This document shows, piece after piece, positions 1 to 8,037 of a stretch of DNA of 64,000 nt (the stretch's first letter is position 1; each line of letters opens with the position of its first letter). A program made the position numbers and the translations under genes. The notes beneath the pieces were generated by a model, which saw nothing but the letters and a program-made list of their open reading frames with translations, was not told the origin of the DNA and did not search any database. The stretch spans positions 1 to 64,000 of the forward strand of contig CAVPWE010000004.1 of the NCBI GenBank assembly GCA_963709485.1. Reading direction: 5' to 3'. This DNA comes from JAXDBM01 sp963709485. Lineage in GTDB: Bacteria; Desulfobacterota; Syntrophia; Syntrophales; Fen-1087.

Positions 1-713
1 CCGGCGATCCCCGCATAGAAGGCGCTGATGGCAAAGGACAGGGTTTTGTATATCGTGAGGTTGATCCCGATGACCTCGGCGGCGATGTCGCTGTCGCGGA
101 TGGCGACAAAAGACCTCCCCACGCGTGTCTTCATGATGTTGCGGGCCGCGATGACCATGATCACCCCGATCGCCAGAATCAGATAGTATTTTTGCGTATC
201 CGTCTGTAAAATAAGGTTGAGGTTCCCTTGGGGGATTCCGATATCCAGAGGCGGGGTCTGAATGCCGGTGCGACCGCCGAAAAATTGCCAGTGCCCGATC
301 ACGTGCATGATGGCCATGCCGAATCCGAGCGAGGCCACGGCGAGGTAGGGCCCTTCGAGGCGAAGGGCCGGAAGTCCCAGGATGAATCCGAAGAATGCAG
401 CAATAAATCCCGCCAGGAGGAGGGCAAGTACAAAGGGCAGCTGCAGTTTCATCATCAGGAGGGCCGTGCCATAGGCGCCGATGGCGAAGAAGCCGGCGTG
501 TCCCAGGGAGATCTGACCGGTGTAACCGACCAGGATGTTGAGGCCGACGGCCAGGATGACGTGAACGATAACGATGTTCAGAAGAAAAATATAGTATGTC
601 GGTGAGAAAAACGGAATTGCGAAAAGGAGCAGCAGGAAAGCTGCCGACCAGAAGAGAACGACGTTGCTTTCAAAAAGCCGAACGTCCTCATAGTAGTCAC
701 GCTTCATGTCCAT
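1..713 (-). CDS. livM: Branched-chain amino acid ABC transporter permease LivM (3' end missing)
   Basis: Partial gene; the C-terminus runs off the left edge of the window. I translated the minus strand from the ATG at 711-713 and it stays open to base 1. The protein is strongly hydrophobic with several membrane segments and contains the LivM block GLNILVGYTGQISLGHAGFF near residues 57-76. Known role: one of two inner-membrane permease subunits that, with LivH, LivF/LivG ATPases and a periplasmic binding protein, import leucine, isoleucine, valine or related compounds. The partners are outside the window, presumably downstream to the left. A second in-frame ATG lies at 705-707; AAGGTG upstream favours the first. 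Family assignment is secure; substrate is not. Confidence 0.92.
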   Translation of the reverse strand, partial: MDMKRDYYEDVRLFESNVVLFWSAAFLLLLFAIPFFSPTYYIFLLNIVIVHVILAVGLNILVGYTGQISLGHAGFFAIGAYGTALLMMKLQLPFVLALLLAGFIAAFFGFILGLPALRLEGPYLAVASLGFGMAIMHVIGHWQFFGGRTGIQTPPLDIGIPQGNLNLILQTDTQKYYLILAIGVIMVIAARNIMKTRVGRSFVAIRDSDIAAEVIGINLTIYKTLSFAISAFYAGIA

Positions 714-1005
714 GGCCACACCTTATCGAACGGTAACGTTTGGGCTTCGCGCATCATCGTTACGCCGGAGTTGCGGAAAGCGTGTGCAGTAATCTGTCGA
801 TGCGATTGCGGCATCACCGGCGGGCGGGGAACATACCGCAGACAGGACCGGCGCTGCAGCATTCCGCCGCCTCCACACCTCGGGGACCGATTTTTTCGAT
901 GGAAATCGAAAACGGCTGAATCGGGATTTTGGCTGAACAATCTATTAGGTAAAATTAATAAAGGCTCCGGATGGTGTCAAGAAAAAAATGATTTTTTGTT
1001 TTAAC

Positions 1006-1032
1006 TTGACAGCCGGGATTTTTTTGTATTAT
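1006..1032 (+). promoter_or_regulatory. Candidate sigma-70 promoter of the pyr operon
   Basis: TTGACA at 1006-1011 and TATTAT at 1027-1032 with a 15-bp spacer; an alternative -10, TATGAA at 1030-1035, gives 18 bp. It lies just upstream of the PyrR-type loop and attenuator, as expected for the start of a regulated leader. Bases 714-1005 upstream show no supported gene. Confidence 0.5.
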
Positions 1033-1065
1033 GAAAAGCCAAATGATTTTTGGAGCGCCTTTTAA

Positions 1066-1085
1066 CATGATCCGGAGAGATCATG
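1066..1085 (+). promoter_or_regulatory. PyrR-binding loop in the pyr leader RNA
   Basis: A perfect 7-bp stem, CATGATC / GATCATG, closes a CGGAGA hexaloop. The known PyrR RNA site is a hairpin with a CNGNGA loop and the sequence RUCCNGNGAGGY; here AUCCGGAGAGAU matches except for one G-to-A change that keeps pairing (U-A instead of U-G). It lies 51 nt upstream of an intrinsic terminator and ahead of pyrR itself. Seen: the structure. Inferred: PyrR-UMP binding that represses the operon. Confidence 0.75.
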
Positions 1086-1136
1086 AAAGGGACTGGAATG
1101 ACGCGCAGGAATTTCAAAACAATCCGCTTTCAGGGG

Positions 1137-1167
1137 CCTTCCCATGCTGCAGGGAAGGTTTTTTTTT
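1137..1167 (+). terminator. Attenuator (intrinsic terminator) upstream of pyrR
   Basis: CCTTCCC (1137-1143) and GGGAAGG (1152-1158) form a perfect 7-bp stem with an 8-nt loop, followed at once by nine T residues (1159-1167). It sits between the promoter and the pyrR start at 1183, so it can only act as a leader attenuator. A mutually exclusive antiterminator was not resolved by eye; TGAAAG at 1084-1089 can pair with CTTTCA at 1127-1132. Confidence 0.8.
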
Positions 1168-1182
1168 GGTCGCATGGGGAAC

Positions 1183-1716
1183 ATGGAAATTAAAAAAGTC
1201 GTAATGGATGCGGAAGGGATCGACCGTTCCCTGACCCGCATCGCCTATGAGATCCTCGAAAAGAACAAGGGCGTCGATGGCATCGTGCTCGTGGGCATTC
1301 AGACCGGCGGCGTGTTTCTCGCGGGACGGCTGAAAAAGAAAATCGGCGCCATCGAAGGGGCGGAGATCCCGATGGGGGTCCTGGACATCACGCTCTATCG
1401 GGATGATCTCCTGAAGAACAATAAAAAGCCAAGACTCGGAAAAACGGACATCCCTTTTTCGCTGGATGACCGGAAGGTGGTTCTCGTGGATGACGTCCTT
1501 TTCACGGGGAGGACCATCCGGGCGGCGATGGATGCCCTCATCGACTTCGGCCGGCCGAAGCTCATTCAGCTTGCCGTGCTCGTGGACCGGGGCCACCGGG
1601 AACTGCCCATCCGGGCGGATTTTGTCGGCAAAAACCTGCCTTCCTCGCTCTGGGAGGATGTCTCGGTGCATCTGACGGACAAGACCGGAAAGGATGAAGT
1701 CGTCATCGAATCGTAA
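1183..1716 (+). CDS. pyrR: PyrR: pyr operon RNA-binding regulator / uracil phosphoribosyltransferase
   Basis: Type I phosphoribosyltransferase fold protein of 177 residues, close to the Bacillus length of about 181. The PRPP-binding loop is visible as VVLVDDVLFTGRTIRAAMDA. Known role: UMP-dependent binding to pyr leader RNA to cause attenuation, with weak uracil phosphoribosyltransferase activity. I chose the ATG at 1183, which has GGGGA just upstream and gives the usual N-terminus. The in-frame ATG at 1144 lies inside the terminator loop and has no ribosome site. It heads pyrB and pyrC, and the leader carries a matching PyrR-type loop, so autoregulation is likely. Confidence 0.93.
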   Translation: MEIKKVVMDAEGIDRSLTRIAYEILEKNKGVDGIVLVGIQTGGVFLAGRLKKKIGAIEGAEIPMGVLDITLYRDDLLKNNKKPRLGKTDIPFSLDDRKVVLVDDVLFTGRTIRAAMDALIDFGRPKLIQLAVLVDRGHRELPIRADFVGKNLPSSLWEDVSVHLTDKTGKDEVVIES

Positions 1717-1764
1717 ACGGCGCGCCATCGCTTTTTTCGACGGGATCGGCATCAAGGACCAATC

Positions 1765-2688
1765 ATGAGACTCACCAAAAAAGATCTGCTGGGGATGCAG
1801 GATCTTTCCATCGACGAAATCAATCTGATTCTCGATACGGCGGAATCCTTTATCGAGGTATCCACGCGGGAGATCAAAAAGGTCCCGACGCTGCGGGGTA
1901 AAACCATCATCAACCTGTTCATGGAGCCCAGCACCCGGACCAGAACCTCCTTTGAAATCGCGGGGAAACGGCTCAGTGCCGACACGATCAACATCTCGGC
2001 GACTGCCAGCAGCGTGGTCAAGGGGGAGACCCTCATCGACACGGCAAAGAATCTGGAGGCCATGAATCCGGACGTGATCGTGATCCGCCACAGCGCTTCG
2101 GGCGCGCCGCACATGCTGGCGAAACGGGTGAAGCAGTCCGTCATCAACGCGGGCGACGGGGCGCACGAGCACCCGACCCAGGCCCTTCTCGACATGATGA
2201 CCATCAAGGCCAGAAAGGGGAGGATCGCCGGTTTGAAGGTGGCCCTTGTCGGGGATATCGCCCACAGCCGCGTGGCCCGTTCCAACATTTACGGACTGAC
2301 CCGGATGGGCGCTCAGGTGACCGTTGCCGGACCGGCCACCATGCTGCCGAGGCACATCGAGCGGATGGGCGTGTCGGTGCAATGGCAGCTCGAGGAGGCC
2401 GTCAAGGAGGCGGATGTCATCATGATGCTCCGGATCCAGACGGAGCGTGAACGGCAGAACCTTTTCCCTTCGCTCCGGGAATACGCCAGTTGTTTTTGCC
2501 TGAACCGGAAGAATATCCGTCTGGCCAAGGATGACGTGCTGGTCATGCATCCGGGCCCGATCAACCGGGGGATTGAAATCGCCCCCGAGATCGCCGACGG
2601 ACCCTCATCCGTCATCCTGGAGCAGGTGACGAACGGCGTGGCTGTCCGGATGGCCCTCCTCTATCTGCTGACCGGGGTCAGATCATGA
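1765..2688 (+). CDS. pyrB: Aspartate carbamoyltransferase catalytic subunit
   Basis: Catalyses carbamoyl phosphate plus aspartate to N-carbamoylaspartate, the committed step of pyrimidine synthesis. The carbamoyl-phosphate loop STRTRTSF is at residues 56-63 and the block GDGAHEHPTQ at 130-139; both are intact. The length of 307 residues is typical for the catalytic chain. No pyrI regulatory chain follows. AAGGA lies six bases before the ATG. The gene lies between pyrR and pyrC and should be controlled by the same leader. Confidence 0.96.
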   Translation: MRLTKKDLLGMQDLSIDEINLILDTAESFIEVSTREIKKVPTLRGKTIINLFMEPSTRTRTSFEIAGKRLSADTINISATASSVVKGETLIDTAKNLEAMNPDVIVIRHSASGAPHMLAKRVKQSVINAGDGAHEHPTQALLDMMTIKARKGRIAGLKVALVGDIAHSRVARSNIYGLTRMGAQVTVAGPATMLPRHIERMGVSVQWQLEEAVKEADVIMMLRIQTERERQNLFPSLREYASCFCLNRKNIRLAKDDVLVMHPGPINRGIEIAPEIADGPSSVILEQVTNGVAVRMALLYLLTGVRS

Positions 2689-2740
2689 AGCGGCCGCCAG
2701 GGTGCATGCGGACAGCGACTTTCTGTGAGGTGATCCGATC

Positions 2741-4045
2741 ATGAGGATGTTATTGCGGGGCGGAAGGATCATCGACCCTTCCCAGCACATTGACGAAAAG
2801 ATGGACCTGCTGATTGAAAACGGGAAGATCGTCAAGCTTGCAAAAAATATTTACAGGGCCGGGACGGCCGCGGAAGCGGACACCCCTTCGACGCTGAAAG
2901 TTTTCGACCTCCGGGGGAAGGCGGTTGTGCCCGGACTCGTCGATATGCATACCCACCTGCGGGAACCGGGATATGAATACAAGGAGACGATCCGGACGGG
3001 CAGCGCCGCGGCAGCCGCGGGAGGCTTCACGGCGGTGGCCTGCATGCCCAACACAGACCCCGTGAACGACGGCCGGTCCGTCACCGAGTTCATCATCCGG
3101 AAGGCCGCGGAAAGCAAGATCGTCCGTGTATACCCCGTCGCTGCCATCAGCCGGAAATCGGAGGGCGTCGCACTCTCCGAGTTCTGGGAGCTGCGGGAAG
3201 CCGGCGCGGTTGCCTTCTCCGATGACGGAAAACCCGTGATGAACAGCGCGCTGATGCGCCGGGCACTGGAATATGCCTCCTCGCTCGGGATGACCGTCAT
3301 CTCCCATTGCGAGGATGCCGGCCTGTCGGCGGGTGGCGTCATGAACGAGGGGTTCGTTTCCACCGAGCTGGGGCTGCAGGGAAGTCCCTCCATGGCGGAA
3401 GAGGCGATGGTGTCCCGCGACATCCTGATTGCCGAGTTCACCGGATCTGCCGTTCACATCGCCCACGTCAGCACTGCGGGGTCGGTCCGGCTGATCCGCG
3501 ACGCGAAGGCCAGAGGCGTCCGGGTGACTGCTGAAACGGCCCCCCATTATTTCTCCCTGACCGACGAGGCGGTCCGTGAATATGACGTGAACGCGAAGGT
3601 CAATCCGCCGCTCCGGGGGATCGAGGACGTTGCGGCCGTCAAAGAGGGGCTTCGGGACGGGACCATCGACGTCATTGCCACAGATCACGCCCCCCACGCG
3701 GTGACCGACAAGGAACTGGAATTTGACGATGCCGCCAGCGGCATGGTTGGGCTGGAGACCGCCCTGGGGCTCGGGCTGAAGCTCGTGTCCGATGGCCTCT
3801 TCTCCCTGTCGGAGCTGATCGGGCGAATGAGCGTCAATCCCGCGAGGATCCTCAACATCCCGGGAGGAACGTTGAGAACGGGGTCTGCCGCCGACGTGAC
3901 CGTGATCGATCCGGAGCGCCGGTGGTCGGTCGACCGGGAACGCTTCCATTCGAAGGGCAGAAACACCCCATTCCACGGCTGGGACATCAGGGGAAAGGCC
4001 GTGATGACCATCGTCGGCGGCGAGGTAAAATTCCAGGAGTCATGA
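2741..4045 (+). CDS. pyrC: Dihydroorotase
   Basis: Zinc amidohydrolase of 434 residues that cyclises carbamoylaspartate to dihydroorotate. The metal motif HTH is at residues 70-72 in DMHTHLREPG, and the distal TDHAPH block near residue 313-318 carries the catalytic Asp. Length and motifs fit the long class I type that works beside PyrB. A GAGGTGA ribosome site precedes the ATG. The stop codon overlaps the recO start (ATGA at 4042-4045), implying translational coupling. Confidence 0.95.
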   Translation: MRMLLRGGRIIDPSQHIDEKMDLLIENGKIVKLAKNIYRAGTAAEADTPSTLKVFDLRGKAVVPGLVDMHTHLREPGYEYKETIRTGSAAAAAGGFTAVACMPNTDPVNDGRSVTEFIIRKAAESKIVRVYPVAAISRKSEGVALSEFWELREAGAVAFSDDGKPVMNSALMRRALEYASSLGMTVISHCEDAGLSAGGVMNEGFVSTELGLQGSPSMAEEAMVSRDILIAEFTGSAVHIAHVSTAGSVRLIRDAKARGVRVTAETAPHYFSLTDEAVREYDVNAKVNPPLRGIEDVAAVKEGLRDGTIDVIATDHAPHAVTDKELEFDDAASGMVGLETALGLGLKLVSDGLFSLSELIGRMSVNPARILNIPGGTLRTGSAADVTVIDPERRWSVDRERFHSKGRNTPFHGWDIRGKAVMTIVGGEVKFQES

Positions 4046-4815
4046 CCGCCAGAACGAGCCATAAAACGGAGGCGATCGTCCTGCGGCGGTTCGACTATGG
4101 CGAGTCCGACCGGATCATCGTTTTCTACACGAGCGACTTTGGAAAACTCCGGGGCATTGCCAAGGGGGCCCGCCGGAGCCGGAAACGGTTTTCCAATACC
4201 CTGGAGCTCTTCTGCTGTTCCCGCATCCTTTTTTCCCGCAGGGGCAGGGAAGGACTGGCCCTGATCGAAGACAGCAGCGTCCGCTGCCACTTCCCGGCGA
4301 TTCGGGAAGACCTGGATAAAACCCTGGTGGCGTCCTACCTGATCGACCTGACAGATCAGTTCACGGTGGAATACAAAAAAAACGAGTCCCTGTTCCGGCT
4401 GCTGCAGTGCTTTCTGCAACAGATTGACGCGGGAAGCGCCTCGGAAGCCCTGGTCCGGTTTTTTGAGATGCGGCTTCTGCGCGTCACTGGTTATGAGCCG
4501 GTTCTGGATCAGTGCGTTGCCTGCAAGACCCCCCTGCGGAATGGCGACCTTTACCGGTTTCATCCCCGCGCGGGCGGCGTGAAATGCGAATCCTGCGGGC
4601 GGAACGGGGATGTCGCTCTGCCGCTTTCCCCGGGGACCATCCGGACCCTCCTCGCGGGACGGGACATTGAAATGGAAAGGATCGGCAGGCTTGGAATGGA
4701 CCCGCAATCGCTGGAGGAGAGCAGGCGCCTGATGCGTCATTTTATCCGCCACCTGCTCGGCAAAGACCTGAAATCGGTCGAGGTGTTGAATCAGATTCGC
4801 GGTATGGGCATATAA
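4042..4815 (+). CDS. recO: DNA repair protein RecO
   Basis: 257-residue RecO with an N-terminal OB fold (EAIVLRRFDYGESDRIIVFY) and a helical domain with a four-cysteine zinc site starting CVACK at about residue 158 and ending CESC about 30 residues later. Known role: loads RecA on SSB-coated single-stranded DNA with RecF/RecR. The start is the ATG overlapping the pyrC stop; longer in-frame extensions would lie inside pyrC. It is the last gene of the pyrR-B-C-recO run. Confidence 0.93.
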   Translation: MTARTSHKTEAIVLRRFDYGESDRIIVFYTSDFGKLRGIAKGARRSRKRFSNTLELFCCSRILFSRRGREGLALIEDSSVRCHFPAIREDLDKTLVASYLIDLTDQFTVEYKKNESLFRLLQCFLQQIDAGSASEALVRFFEMRLLRVTGYEPVLDQCVACKTPLRNGDLYRFHPRAGGVKCESCGRNGDVALPLSPGTIRTLLAGRDIEMERIGRLGMDPQSLEESRRLMRHFIRHLLGKDLKSVEVLNQIRGMGI

Positions 4816-4977
4816 TCCCGCAGGCCGCCCATCCGTTTCATGCAGACGCCTTTAGCCCCCCCGACGCCGGCAGATCCCCGGGAATTTTCAAATTGACACC
4901 GCCGTCCCGTCATGTTAAGGGCAGGATGAAAATAATCATGAAATCAAGGCGAAAGCCCTTTCAAGCAGGAGATTGCC

Positions 4978-5847
4978 GTGACTTTTCAGCAGTTGATATT
5001 CGCCCTCGAAAAATACTGGGCGAAGCAGGGATGTATCATCCAGCAGCCCTATGATCTCGAAGTCGGCGCCGGGACGTTCAATCCGGCCACATTTCTCCGG
5101 GCCCTCGGTCCGGAGCCCTGGAATGTCGCCTATGTGGAACCCTCGCGGAGGCCCACCGACGGGCGCTACGGGGAAAATCCGAACCGGCTCCAGCACTACT
5201 ATCAGTATCAGGTGATCATGAAGCCCTCGCCCATGAACATCCAGGACCTTTATCTGGATTCCCTGAAAAGCTTCGGCATCGATCCGCTCGATCACGACAT
5301 CCGGTTTGTCGAGGATGACTGGGAATCGCCCACTGTCGGGGCCTGGGGACTGGGCTGGGAAGTCTGGCTCGACGGCATGGAAATTTCCCAGTTCACTTAT
5401 TTTCAGCAGGTCGGCGGGATGGATCTGAACCCCGTCTGCGCGGAACTGACCTACGGGATCGAGCGCATTGCCATGTATATCCAGGGCATCGACAATGTGT
5501 ACGACCTGAAATGGAACGACCGCCTCACCTACGGCGATGTCCACCACCGGGGTGAGGTGGAGTGGTCCGTCTACAATTTTGAGACCGCCGACGTCGAGAT
5601 GATCCGAAAGATTTTCGACATGTATGAGGCGGAGGGGGTTCGGTCGGCCGAAAAGGGTCTTGTCCTGCCGACGTATGACTGCTGTCTCAAGTGCTCCCAT
5701 ACGTTCAATATGCTGAACGCCCGCGGCGCCATCAGCGTTGCCGAGCGGACCAGCTACATCGGCAGGGTCCGGAACCTGGCCCGGCTGAGTGCGGAAGGGT
5801 ACCTGAAGCAAAGGGAACAGATGGGATACCCGCTGCTGAAAAAATAG
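4978..5847 (+). CDS. glyQ: Glycine-tRNA ligase alpha subunit
   Basis: 289-residue alpha chain of the bacterial alpha2-beta2 glycyl-tRNA synthetase; it activates glycine. The N-terminus MTFQQLIFALEKYWAKQGC and the segment YVEPSRRPTDGRYGENPNRL are family hallmarks. Translation starts at a GTG with AGGAG seven bases upstream. A possible promoter lies just before it (TTGACA at 4893-4898, then a weak TTAAGG at 4915-4920). glyS follows after 98 bases. Confidence 0.96.
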   Translation: MTFQQLIFALEKYWAKQGCIIQQPYDLEVGAGTFNPATFLRALGPEPWNVAYVEPSRRPTDGRYGENPNRLQHYYQYQVIMKPSPMNIQDLYLDSLKSFGIDPLDHDIRFVEDDWESPTVGAWGLGWEVWLDGMEISQFTYFQQVGGMDLNPVCAELTYGIERIAMYIQGIDNVYDLKWNDRLTYGDVHHRGEVEWSVYNFETADVEMIRKIFDMYEAEGVRSAEKGLVLPTYDCCLKCSHTFNMLNARGAISVAERTSYIGRVRNLARLSAEGYLKQREQMGYPLLKK

Positions 5848-5945
5848 CATGGAGATGGAAGAACCCCGCTCAGGCCGGATGAAAGCGGCTTTGCCGGAAA
5901 TTCAGGGTGCAATCGTGAATCCAATGAACGGAACGGTGCGTGTGC

Positions 5946-8018
5946 ATGGGTAAGGAACTGCTGCTTGAAATCGGGACGGAAGAAATACCTGCCGCCTTTT
6001 TGCCGGGTGTCCAGAAAGATATGGCGGAAATGATCCGCCGGGAACTCGCGGGCCGGCGGATCCGGCACGGCGAAATGCGAACCATGGCCACGCCGCGAAG
6101 GCTTTGCCTTTGCGTGACGGACGTCGCCGGGAGGCAGGATGACCAGATCGTCGAAAAGCTGGGACCGGCCAGAAAGGTGGCCGTTGATGCAGACGGCAAC
6201 CCCACCAAGGCCGCCATCGGCTTTGCCCGGGGACAGGGACTGGAATTTTCAGATCTGCAGACGGTTGTCACGGAAAAAGGTGAATATCTCTGCGTCCGGA
6301 AGGAAATCGTCGGCGAGGAGACGGCAAACCTCCTTCCCGAACTTTTCCTGCATTTCATTCCGGCCATTCCCTTCAAAAAATCCATGCGCTGGTCCTCCTT
6401 CGAATTGCGCTTTGCCCGGCCCATTCACTGGATTCTCGCGCTCTACGGCGGGAAAGTCGTTCCCTTCAGGATCGAGAACATCGAAAGCGGCCGCAGAACA
6501 TTCGGCCACCGCTTCATGAGCCCCCGCTATGCAGCAGTCGGGAACTTTCAGGATTACCTGGCCAAGACAAGGAAGCACTTCGTCATCGCCGACCCGGAGG
6601 AAAGAAAGAAGATCATTCTTGAAGAAACGGAAAAAGCCGCCCGGGAGGTGTCCGGCCGGGTCCTGCACAATGAGGCGCTCCTGGAGACGGTAACATACCT
6701 GACGGAATACCCGACCGTGGTCTGCGGAAGCTATGACCGCGAATACCTGAAACTCCCCAAGGAGGTGCTGATCACCTCCATGATGTCTCACCAGAAGTAC
6801 TTTCCCGTCGTCGATGAAAAGGAGAATCTGCTGCCCTATTTCCTGACCATCAACAACACCCTGGCAAGGGACCCGGCGGTCGTTGCACGGGGAAACGAAA
6901 AGGTCATCCGCGCCCGGCTGGCCGATGCGAAGTTTTTCTTTGAAGAGGACCGGAAGATTTCCCTGGACCGTCGCGTTGAGGATCTGAAAAAAGTGGTTTT
7001 TCACAGCCTGCTCGGAACATCCCACGAAAAGGTCATGCGCTTCAGAGCACTGGCTGGAATTATTGCCGGGCGGATCCGGCCTGAACTGAAGGATAGGGTA
7101 GACCGGACGGCCGTTCTGGCCAAGGCGGATCTGGACACGCAGATGGTCTGTGAATTCTCCGAGCTTCAGGGGATCATGGGCCGCGAATATGCCCTGCTGG
7201 CCGGTGAAAATCCGGTCGTCGCCAGGGCGATCTATGAACACTACCTGCCCGTTTCCGCGGGCGGCATCCTTCCGGAAACGGATGAAGGCGCCATCGTCAG
7301 CCTTGCCGACAAGATGGACACGATCGTCGGATTCTTCGGGGTGAACCTGATTCCGACCGGGGCCGCCGATCCCTATGCCCTGCGGCGGCAGGCCATCGGC
7401 ATCGTGAACATCATTCTCCACAAGGGCTATCCCCTGGATCTGGCCCATCTCGTCGACGCGAGCTTGTCCATCCTGGACGGCAAACTCAAACGGGCCGTTG
7501 CCGACGTCAGGGCCGATGTCCTGGAATTTTTCAGGGCACGGTTCGAGAATCTTCTGATTTCCTGGAATTTTCCCTATGACGTCGTGAATGCGGTGCTGGC
7601 TCCCGGCGCGTCCGATATCATGACTTCCTTCAAAAAAATCGAGGCGATGAAGGCCTTCAAGTCACACCGGGATTTCGAGCCGCTGGCCGTTGCCTTCAAG
7701 CGCGTCGGCAACATCCTCAAGGATTTCGGGGAAGGTTCCGTCAGTCCGGACCTCTTTGAGAATGAAGCGGAGAAAAATCTCCATGACGCATATGTCTCGA
7801 TCCGGGAAACGGTCGTCCGCAACATTGACGCCGGAGATTACGAGGCCGCACTGGTCGGACTGTCCCGCCTGAGAGCGCCCGTGGACGATTTTTTCAACGC
7901 CGTGCTGGTCATGGCAAAAGACGAAAAGGTCAAATTCAACAGGCTTTCCCTGCTGGCGGAAATATCGGAGCTGTTTCATCGAATCGCCGACTTTTCCAAG
8001 ATCGTGACCGAAGCCTGA
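5946..8018 (+). CDS. glyS: Glycine-tRNA ligase beta subunit
   Basis: 690-residue beta chain that binds tRNA-Gly. It begins with the diagnostic MGKELLLEIGTEEIPAAF and carries the long central HD-like region and C-terminal anticodon-binding segment expected of the family. I chose ATG 5946 over a GTG two codons earlier because it gives the standard N-terminus. It pairs with glyQ immediately upstream; the two subunits form one enzyme. Confidence 0.95.
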   Translation: MGKELLLEIGTEEIPAAFLPGVQKDMAEMIRRELAGRRIRHGEMRTMATPRRLCLCVTDVAGRQDDQIVEKLGPARKVAVDADGNPTKAAIGFARGQGLEFSDLQTVVTEKGEYLCVRKEIVGEETANLLPELFLHFIPAIPFKKSMRWSSFELRFARPIHWILALYGGKVVPFRIENIESGRRTFGHRFMSPRYAAVGNFQDYLAKTRKHFVIADPEERKKIILEETEKAAREVSGRVLHNEALLETVTYLTEYPTVVCGSYDREYLKLPKEVLITSMMSHQKYFPVVDEKENLLPYFLTINNTLARDPAVVARGNEKVIRARLADAKFFFEEDRKISLDRRVEDLKKVVFHSLLGTSHEKVMRFRALAGIIAGRIRPELKDRVDRTAVLAKADLDTQMVCEFSELQGIMGREYALLAGENPVVARAIYEHYLPVSAGGILPETDEGAIVSLADKMDTIVGFFGVNLIPTGAADPYALRRQAIGIVNIILHKGYPLDLAHLVDASLSILDGKLKRAVADVRADVLEFFRARFENLLISWNFPYDVVNAVLAPGASDIMTSFKKIEAMKAFKSHRDFEPLAVAFKRVGNILKDFGEGSVSPDLFENEAEKNLHDAYVSIRETVVRNIDAGDYEAALVGLSRLRAPVDDFFNAVLVMAKDEKVKFNRLSLLAEISELFHRIADFSKIVTEA

Positions 8019-8037
8019 CAGGAAGAGAAAACAAACC

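Noticed and set aside
1144..1182. Earlier ATG as pyrR start
   Set aside because: It lies in the loop of the attenuator hairpin and lacks a ribosome site; the ATG at 1183 gives the normal PyrR N-terminus.
1114..2550. Long minus-strand open frame antisense to pyrR-pyrB
   Set aside because: Mirror of well-supported plus-strand genes; composition (many Arg, His, Pro, Gly) is typical of shadow frames in GC-rich DNA and there is no ribosome site.
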